A stretch of DNA of 64,000 nt. It comes from Anastatus disparis (lineage: Eukaryota; Arthropoda; Insecta; Hymenoptera; Eupelmidae). The first letter of the stretch is position 1, and every line of letters begins with the position of its first letter. Position numbers and translations under genes: made by a program. This document shows, one piece after another, positions 55,366-64,000 of the stretch. The notes under the pieces are model-generated. The model was not told the origin of the DNA. It did not search any database and saw nothing but the letters and a program-made list of their open reading frames with translations. The DNA lies in the NCBI GenBank assembly GCA_017163975.1, contig JAFFSR010000373.1, positions 978,501-1,042,500 on the forward strand. The letters are read 5' to 3'.

Positions 55366-58064
55366 TCATTATCATTTTTATAAATTAAACCGTGATTTAA
55401 CGTGCCTTTTAAATATTTAATAATTCTTTTAATACAATTCCAATGAATTTTATTTGGATTTTCAGCATATCGACTAAGTACTCCCACTGAAAATACTATG
55501 TCCGGACGCGTCCCATTCGCGAGAAACATTAAACACCCGATAGCTTCTTTATACGGAACGTTAATCTCACCATTTCCCCCATTTTTATCAAAAATCGAAC
55601 AAATACTATTTGGATCAATAGGTATTTTTACACTACTTGCGTCTTGCATATTAAATTTGTCTATAACTTTTTTAACATATGATTTCTGGTTTACAATCAT
55701 TGACCCATCATTTAAATAATTAATTTCAAAACCCAAGAATAATTTCAAATTATCAGTAGTGATTTCATAGTTTTGTTGAAGAAATTTTAATAACGCGTGT
55801 ATTCTTTCTTTACTTTTAGAAGCAATAGCACCGTCATCTACGTATAAAATCAATATTAACAAGTCTTTTGATCCTTTACTTGTAAACACGCACGGGTCAG
55901 CATCGGTAGGATGTAAATCAAATTTTGATAAACATTCAACGAACTTCGCGTTCCAGCTCCTAGCCGATTGCCTCAAACCGTACAAACTTTTTCTTAACAA
56001 ACAAACTTTATTTGAACCGTCCTCGAACCCTTCAGTTTGTCGCATGTAAATTGTTTCTTTTAGATCGCCGTTTAAAAAGGCTGATTTTACGTCAAATTGC
56101 TTTGTATACATCCTTTCTGACGCAACTATAGCAAAGAAAATTCTAATTGAATTATTTCTTGCAACAGGACTGTACAATTCCGTAAAGTTAACATTTTTAA
56201 TTTGATTGTAGCCTTTTGCTACTAGTCTAGCACGATAACGTAAATTACTTAAATCAGAATTTGTCTTTATTTTATAAACCCAGCGATTAGATAATATTTT
56301 AGCATTCTTCGGTGCATTTATTAAAATCCAAGTTTTATTTTTGTGTAATGCTAATATTTCGTCGTTCATAGCATTTTTCCAAGCTTCTGATTGTTCGCTT
56401 TGCATTGCTTGTTGAAAATTACATGGTTCATTAGTTTGCGCTATAAATAATTCGTCAATATTTTCGAAATCAAATACATAGTTATTAACTATATCACCGC
56501 GATCAGGTGGCTGAATATTTCTACGATCACGCAAATTATATCGACGTTCATGTACAATATTTTCATTTACATTATTATTTTCGTCATCGAAATTATTTTC
56601 ATCATTCTGAATATCAAGGTTATTTTCTAAATTATTTTGTACACCATGTAAATTTTCTACATTATTTTCAATGTTATTTAAATTTTCGATATTATTTTCA
56701 TCATTTAAATTTTCGATATTATTTTCATCATTTAAATTTTCGATATTATTTTCATCATTTAAATTTCCGATATTATTTTCATCATTTAAATTATTTTCTA
56801 TATTTTGAACAGGTCTTTGTTCATTTACAGGAACATCAATACGCTGATTTAACTCTGCTTCGTAATTATTGCATGGAATTTTAAAAGTGCAAAAGTTATA
56901 ATCATCTTGTTTTAATTGTGACAGATCATTACATTTAAATTCATTTTTAAATAACACATCGCGATGTTTTTCAATTTTGTTACTTCCTTGAATTAAAATT
57001 CTGTACCCTTTTGTACAATCGTGATAACCAACAAAAATACCGATTTTAGATTTAGGATCCCACTTTTTTCGATGATTTTTGTTAATAAAAGCATAAACAT
57101 CAGTACCAAAAATTTTAAAATTTTCAAAATCACTTTTCTTTCCATGCCATAATTCGAATGGAGTTTTATTTTGAATTAAAGTTTTCCTACTTCTATTTAA
57201 TATATACACAGCGGTATTAAGACTCTCAGCCCAAAGATATTTAGGTAAATTCTTTGATAATAACATTGTACGCGCTGCTTCTACGAGTGTTCTGTTTTCG
57301 CGTTCAGCTTTACCATTTTGCTGAGGTGTATCAACAACTGTACGTTCGTGCTTGATACCATTTTTAAAAAGAATATCACCTAGCTCTTTATTTACATATT
57401 CAAGCCCGTTGTCCGTTCTAAAAATATTTATTTTCATATTTGTTTCTTTTTCAACGCGTTGCATGTAATTTACGAAACAATCTTTAACCTCACTTTTATA
57501 TTTTATAAAATACGGAATAATATACTTCGAATAATCATCTTTGAATAATAACAGGTATTTACTACCACCTAAAGAATCAACTTCCATTGGATCGCAAAGG
57601 TCAGAATGAATAATTTCACCAACTTTTGTCGTACGCGTATCGCTAAGCGGGAAAGGATCTCTGTGCATTTTGCCAAGTGCACACGCGTCGCAAAACGGAG
57701 TCGATTCTTTAACATTAATATTATTATTTTTAAGAAAAACTTTAACATGCGCGAAACTCTGGTGCGCCAAGCGCTCATGCCACGCTTGCATCGAATTCTT
57801 ATCAATATCTTTATTTACATTTTCTTCCGCGAGTAAAGATTTTACTATATTTTCAACTTTTATTTTCATTACAAATATAGATTCTGTTTCAGATTTTTCA
57901 CCAGTTACTAATATTTTATCATTTCTATAAAAAGTACATTCGGTTTTATTCGATTTAACAGTCATATTTTTTGCAAGAGCCGCGCCCATAGAAAACAGAT
58001 TAAATTTAATTTCGGGTACGTAAAGAACATCAGATAAATACTTTCTTACCCACGTTAATCCATT
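55314..58064 (-). CDS. pol: Copia pol: integrase and reverse transcriptase
   Basis: A long frame open from immediately after the gag stop (58065-58067); the first ATG is at 57987-57989, giving 891 codons. Order: zinc-binding HERLAHQ...CDACALG (about residues 70-105); integrase core with Asp in HSDLCDP (~130), Asp in FRTDNGLEY (~191) and Glu in PQQNGKAERENRT (~227); an Asn/Asp-rich linker with five NLNDENNIE repeats (27-nt period, about 56690-56790); reverse transcriptase with VAKGYNQ, FDVKSAFLNGDL and catalytic LYVDDG (~714). It ends at the start of RNase H because of a frameshift. Catalytic residues for integration and reverse transcription look intact. No separate start is needed if gag-pol was one ORF. 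Confidence 0.95.
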   Translation of the reverse strand, partial: NGLTWVRKYLSDVLYVPEIKFNLFSMGAALAKNMTVKSNKTECTFYRNDKILVTGEKSETESIFVMKIKVENIVKSLLAEENVNKDIDKNSMQAWHERLAHQSFAHVKVFLKNNNINVKESTPFCDACALGKMHRDPFPLSDTRTTKVGEIIHSDLCDPMEVDSLGGSKYLLLFKDDYSKYIIPYFIKYKSEVKDCFVNYMQRVEKETNMKINIFRTDNGLEYVNKELGDILFKNGIKHERTVVDTPQQNGKAERENRTLVEAARTMLLSKNLPKYLWAESLNTAVYILNRSRKTLIQNKTPFELWHGKKSDFENFKIFGTDVYAFINKNHRKKWDPKSKIGIFVGYHDCTKGYRILIQGSNKIEKHRDVLFKNEFKCNDLSQLKQDDYNFCTFKIPCNNYEAELNQRIDVPVNEQRPVQNIENNLNDENNIGNLNDENNIENLNDENNIENLNDENNIENLNNIENNVENLHGVQNNLENNLDIQNDENNFDDENNNVNENIVHERRYNLRDRRNIQPPDRGDIVNNYVFDFENIDELFIAQTNEPCNFQQAMQSEQSEAWKNAMNDEILALHKNKTWILINAPKNAKILSNRWVYKIKTNSDLSNLRYRARLVAKGYNQIKNVNFTELYSPVARNNSIRIFFAIVASERMYTKQFDVKSAFLNGDLKETIYMRQTEGFEDGSNKVCLLRKSLYGLRQSARSWNAKFVECLSKFDLHPTDADPCVFTSKGSKDLLILILYVDDGAIASKSKERIHALLKFLQQNYEITTDNLKLFLGFEINYLNDGSMIVNQKSYVKKVIDKFNMQDASSVKIPIDPNSICSIFDKNGGNGEINVPYKEAIGCLMFLANGTRPDIVFSVGVLSRYAENPNKIHWNCIKRIIKYLKGTLNHGLIYKNDNDWTKIVAYSDADYARDL

Positions 58065-59114
58065 TTACGCTAAAACATTTATGCGCCCTTTACCTGTCGC
58101 ATAAACAAGACGACCGTCTCCTAGACGTACCGGTATATAGTCAATAAGCTCTTCATAGGTAGAAAACCATTCTCGCTTGTTACACATGTGTTGTGATGCA
58201 CCGGAGTCGAGTAACCAAGAAATCGTACGATTTTCACAATTCATGGAAATCAGCACCTCCCCCAATAAAGCATCGTCTTCTTTCATTGAATTGCCGATGT
58301 TGCGTTGCGAGCCATTACTTGACCGTTGAGCATCGTTTCCTCGAATTTGCCAACAATTCTTCTTACTGTGACCGAACTTTCCACAGTTCCAACAATTTTG
58401 TTTTAATTTATTTTTACTTTGCTTCACCTTTTCACTGTTATGAAATGCAGACCTTTGAACATTTTTATTTTTAGCAAACAAAGCACTATTTTCAAGGCCA
58501 TCTTGAACAGACATGCGCGCTTCTTCCATCATCAAACGTGATGTTAAATTTTCAATAGTTTTTTGTTCAGCCGCAGCAGAATCCCATGCGGATCTAAAAT
58601 GATTGTAATTAGGCGGAAGTGTCATGAGAATCTTTGTAATCATCATGCTGTCCGAAATTTCTTCTTTTAGCGCTTTTAAGGTATTACACAGATCTGCGAT
58701 TTTCGAGATGTGCGTCGCTATGTCATCACCAGGGTCCTTTTGATAACTGAACCACTTTTGTTGTAGCACGTGAACACTTGTATCTGATTTGCTTTCATAA
58801 ATTGCGTGCAATTTATCCCACATTTCTTTTGCTGATTGACAATTAAGAATATGTGTCATCGGTTGCTTTTCAATCGAAGTAGCAATAAATTTTTGCGCGA
58901 CGCCATCTTTTTTAATAAACTCTTTCAGATCTTTCTCATACTGCGTCTTTACGGCAGCTTGCGCATCATCTGCAGGAGTTACTGGTTTTTCTTCTGAACC
59001 ATCAACGACGCCAAATACTTCATGTGAAATTAACATTATCCGAAGCTGAAACTTCCATACACTCCAGTTTTCTACACTTTTAAGTTTTGTGATTTTTACT
59101 GTATCACTCTCCAT
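58065..59114 (-). CDS. gag: Copia gag with zinc knuckle and aspartic protease
   Basis: 349 codons from ATG 59114. The N-terminal half is the copia-type gag (UBN2-like) with NWSVWKFQLRIML and AKEMWDKLHAIYE. The zinc knuckle CWNCGKFGHSKKNC (CX2CX4HX4C) is at about residues 240-253, and the protease active site LLDSGASQHMC at about 300. Gag packages element RNA into virus-like particles and the protease matures them. The frame ends in TAA at 58065-58067, directly followed in the same frame by pol. Whether this stop is a mutation or a readthrough site cannot be decided here; Drosophila copia itself uses a single ORF with splicing to make gag. Confidence 0.95.
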   Translation of the reverse strand: MESDTVKITKLKSVENWSVWKFQLRIMLISHEVFGVVDGSEEKPVTPADDAQAAVKTQYEKDLKEFIKKDGVAQKFIATSIEKQPMTHILNCQSAKEMWDKLHAIYESKSDTSVHVLQQKWFSYQKDPGDDIATHISKIADLCNTLKALKEEISDSMMITKILMTLPPNYNHFRSAWDSAAAEQKTIENLTSRLMMEEARMSVQDGLENSALFAKNKNVQRSAFHNSEKVKQSKNKLKQNCWNCGKFGHSKKNCWQIRGNDAQRSSNGSQRNIGNSMKEDDALLGEVLISMNCENRTISWLLDSGASQHMCNKREWFSTYEELIDYIPVRLGDGRLVYATGKGRINVLA

Positions 59115-59207
59115 TTTTTAAATCGCTTTTTTGCACTTTTGCACTAAGGCTGGCTACGACAAAAAATAAAATTGAAAAACTTCACAAATACTTTTTCTAA
59201 ACATGGA

Positions 59208-59221
59208 CTGGGCCCATAACC
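59208..59221 (-). promoter_or_regulatory. Copia primer-binding site (initiator-Met tRNA half)
   Basis: The minus strand reads GGTTATGGGCCCAG directly after the 5' LTR. This is complementary to the anticodon-stem region at the end of the tRNAiMet 5' half, the primer known for Drosophila copia, rather than to a tRNA 3' end. Confidence 0.85.
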
Positions 59222-59448
59222 TATTGAATGATGTGATTTTATTATTAGAATAAGTATTTATTAATACAAAACAGTGTACAGAATACAGGATACAAAGTAC
59301 ATCCTACATGGACAGGCGTCGTAATAAAACTAACTAATATCGTGAGTCAGACGGACCGCGCGAGAGTACGCAACTATAGATGGCAGTAGTGTCGAACTAA
59401 CTTATACATAAATGATAACTCGCATTTGTAATTTCCATACTTACAACA
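59222..59448 (-). repeat. Copia 5' LTR
   Basis: 227 bp, differing from the other LTR by one base in a T-run and two substitutions (about 98.7% identity). It presumably holds the promoter and start site. Confidence 0.9.
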
Positions 59449-59636
59449 AAAATGTTTGATGTATTAAAAATTTATAAAAATTAATAAACTCAAGTTGAAA
59501 CTTAAGATTCAAAATACTAAAACTGAAGATGACGGATACTAAGGTTTAGCAATATGCTTATTAAAATTCAATATAATTGAAAATCTATTAATATTCCATG
59601 TTAATGAAAATGTTATTAAACTTAATAAATATTTAA
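59449..59636. repeat. ~285-bp satellite, continuation after copia
   Basis: Continues the unit cut at 54600 (TTTGATGTATTAAAAATTT) and begins the next (GTTTAGCAATATGC at 59544), which is then interrupted at a TTAA by the element at 59637. Confidence 0.75.
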
Positions 59637-60042
59637 CGGGATATCGGAGCTGCCGCAATCGAGTTTTGCTTTTTTTATTTTATTAAATTTTTTTTAATTT
59701 ATAAATTAAACAAATATAATGACTTTTCCGCACTAAAGCTATATTGATACAATCATTTTTGTTAAAATAAAAAATCATTTGGACTTGTTATTTTTTTATG
59801 AGCTTGGATTGGAAATTAGGTATCAAACTCGACAAACCAACCCCTTAAAATACGATACATTGAAAGTTTTTATTATAATTACTTTGTATGTATAATATTT
59901 TGGTGAATTTCTTGAGCTGTCCGCACTAGAGTTTAATCTTACAAATTTTTTCTTTGTAGCAAAAAAACTCGATTAAACGCATCGTTTATTCATAAGTTAG
60001 GATTGAAAATATTATTAGAAGGCAAGCAGCTTCGTCATGCTC
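59637..60042. mobile_element. 406-bp TTAA element, family GAGCATGACGAAGCTGC, copy 3
   Basis: Flanked by TTAA at 59633-59636 and 60043-60046. Ends CGGGATATCGGAGCTGC and GCAGCTTCGTCATGCTC. The body matches the copies at 41343 (same orientation) and 27716 (inverse). The satellite on both sides gives an empty-site reference. Confidence 0.9.
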
Positions 60043-60046
60043 TTAA

Positions 60047-60230
60047 GATACTTGTATCAAATCTAATGTATTGATTAAGATATATGGAACTGAAATTTAT
60101 TAAGACTTTAATGAATTATTATAAAATTTAATATAGAATCTCAAAAATGTTTGATGTATTAAAAATTTATAAAAATTAATAAACTCAAGTTGAAACAATA
60201 CTAAAACATAAGATAACGGATACTAAAGTT
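60047..60230. repeat. ~285-bp satellite, segment between two insertions
   Basis: Resumes with ACTTGTATCAAATCTAATG and runs to ACTAAAGTT, where the CCCACACAG element is inserted. Confidence 0.75.
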
Positions 60231-62848
<2,618 letters not shown>

Positions 62849-63056
62849 GTTTAGCAATATACTTATTAAAATTCAATATTATAATTGAAAATGTATTAAT
62901 ATTCGATGTTAATGAAAATGTTATTAAACTTAATAATTACTTAAGTTACTTGTATTAAATCTAATGTAGTTATTAAGATACAGGGAACTGAAATTTATCA
63001 AGACGTTAATAAACTATTATAAAATTTGATATAGAATCTTAAAAATATTTGATGTA
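62849..63056. repeat. ~285-bp satellite, last unit
   Basis: GTTTAGCAATATAC through AAAATATTTGATGTA, cut at its TA by the MITE at 63057; the following TATTAA continues the unit after 63361. Confidence 0.75.
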
Positions 63057-63361
63057 CACTGAAAAAAATAGAATCTAGGAGTAAGAGGAAAAATCTATTT
63101 GATTCTTAGTTCTTGAATCAAATAGAAATCTAGTTGTACCTAATAACTATAATCAAGATGAATATTCATTATATTAAAGTTTAGTTGCTTCAAAAATATT
63201 TCTGCTAGGTGGTAGCAGAATATCTATTTGAAGGAAGTCGATATCATTCAAGCAGATTTTCCTCTAGAGTCAAGCGGAATTCTACTATGGCTTAAAACAA
63301 AACGAAAATCTTCTACCACCAAGCGGATTCTCATTGGTTCTAGATTCTATTTTTTTCAGTG
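63057..63361. mobile_element. 305-bp TA-flanked MITE, CACTG ends
   Basis: Ends CACTGAAAAAAATAGAATCT and its inverse, flanked by TA (63055-63056, 63362-63363). The satellite word TTTGATGTATTAA, intact at 59455, is split exactly at TA, confirming the duplication. TA target and CACTG ends suit Tc1/mariner-type MITEs. Inner sequence is unique and shows a weaker internal inverted repeat. Confidence 0.8.
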
Positions 63362-63372
63362 TATTAAGGCCA

Positions 63373-63553
63373 TTACACTCAAAAAGATACAAGATACAGA
63401 TACAGTGACAGATACAAAATTACATTGGCTAGTATATCTATATATAAAAAAATACAAGAGACAACGCATTTGTTTATCACATATATAGATATACTAGCCA
63501 ATGTAATTTTGTATCTGTCACTGTATCTGTATCTTGTATCTTTTTGAGTGTAA
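63373..63553. mobile_element. 181-bp perfect hairpin MITE
   Basis: Ends TTACACTCAAAAAGATACAA and its inverse; stems of about 73 bp are essentially perfect, including a GATACA-rich run. The loop is about 35 bp. No clear target duplication. Mirror ORFs (63379-63585) are shadows. Confidence 0.8.
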
Positions 63554-64000
63554 CGTCCTTTAAAAATTTGTAGTACACAAATCATGCACTAGATGGCTAC
63601 TTGTTTTTTCAGTCTACAAACAGAAATAGAAGGTTTAAAGTATAAAAGAGAAGGTCTAGCCTCGTATCAGCGAGAAAATTCTCATTTATATTTCTTCGGA
63701 AATATTTTAATTTTTGAAATGCTCAACAATAGTTGAATTTTTTTAAATATATTAAATCATACCACATAAAATAATATCTTTTTATCAAATTATGCTCAGT
63801 AGAATTTCCTAATCTTAATTATATTATATTAAATTCAGTAAGCTTATGGTAAAATTTATAATTAGATTCTGAAAATTTTTTATTAATATTGATAAAAAAA
63901 TGCTTTAAAATTCAAAAAAATATTTAGTTGAAAAAAAATGTTTGTAAATTATATTTAATAGAATTTTTTAAACTTAATATACAGTTTATTGAATTTAAGA
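63554..64000. other. AT-rich sequence to the window end
   Basis: No ORF or repeat supported. Confidence 0.4.

Larger units (their letters stand above)
54601..59448 (-). mobile_element. Ty1/copia LTR retrotransposon (minus strand)
   Basis: LTRs at 54601-54828 and 59222-59448 differ at about three positions. The 5-bp target duplication is AAAAT (54596-54600, 59449-59453). Gag-protease is followed in the same frame by integrase, reverse transcriptase and, after a shift, RNase H. INT before RT defines the copia order. Length about 4.85 kb. One in-frame stop and one frameshift are the only obvious coding defects, so it is a young but probably defective copy. Confidence 0.95.

Noticed and set aside
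56507..56884. 125-codon + strand ORF with His/Tyr repeats
   Set aside because: Antisense shadow of the Asn/Asp-rich linker in copia pol.
63228..63585. Mirror-image ORFs rich in DTDTD/RYRYS
   Set aside because: Arms of a perfect 181-bp hairpin and the adjacent MITE.

Overview
This AT-rich window looks like a repeat-dominated stretch of an arthropod nuclear genome, most likely an insect. It holds spliced-looking exons with 76-78 nt introns, a Ty1/copia retrotransposon whose primer site matches the initiator-Met tRNA 5' half as in Drosophila copia, a Polinton/Maverick, a Helitron, a tRNA-derived SINE and many palindromic DNA elements. I see no bacterial-type operons, rRNA or intact tRNA gene. 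The species cannot be named from the sequence.

Layout. 1-6140: a transposase-like gene cut in two by a 4.0 kb TTAA-flanked foldback, with a second TTAA element at its left edge. 6958-28334: a decayed + strand Polinton with two unknown ORFs, packaging ATPase, small pX-like protein, a conserved unknown ORF, chromodomain integrase, minor capsid protein, pVI-like protein, major capsid protein, an unknown ORF and an adenain-like protease. Most of these are frameshifted or interrupted. The insertions include a 2.86 kb Polinton derivative that carries only polB (13110-15968, perfect 6-bp target duplication), a 5.6 kb inverted satellite island in the integrase (16901-22491), a SINE in the capsid gene (14-bp duplication) and a TTAA element in the protease. 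28698-29914: a candidate small host gene of five short exons, all introns phase 0. 30309-37230: a 6.9 kb array of a ~118-bp satellite with higher-order duplications, followed by a 29-bp minisatellite.

38045-42694: a minus-strand Helitron remnant (Ulp1-like protease, Rep/HUH, PIF1 helicase). 42944-45199: two large foldbacks bracketed by (TA)n. 45410-47379 and 60231-62848: two elements sharing CCCACACAGYATG termini and filled with self-similar short words. 49297-51604: a transposon with a long ORF of an unassigned transposase-like family whose 3' coding end is repeated, inverted, in the other terminal repeat. 54601-59448: a young minus-strand copia element with nearly identical LTRs, sitting in a ~285-bp satellite that also received three other insertions.

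Overall this is a nested graveyard. The Polinton and Helitron genes once supplied replication, integration, packaging and capsid functions. The small elements are passengers, and at least ten of them (several families) chose TTAA targets. The main things to follow up are the TTAA-element guild, the CCCACACAG elements, the polB-only Polinton and the multi-exon small gene.
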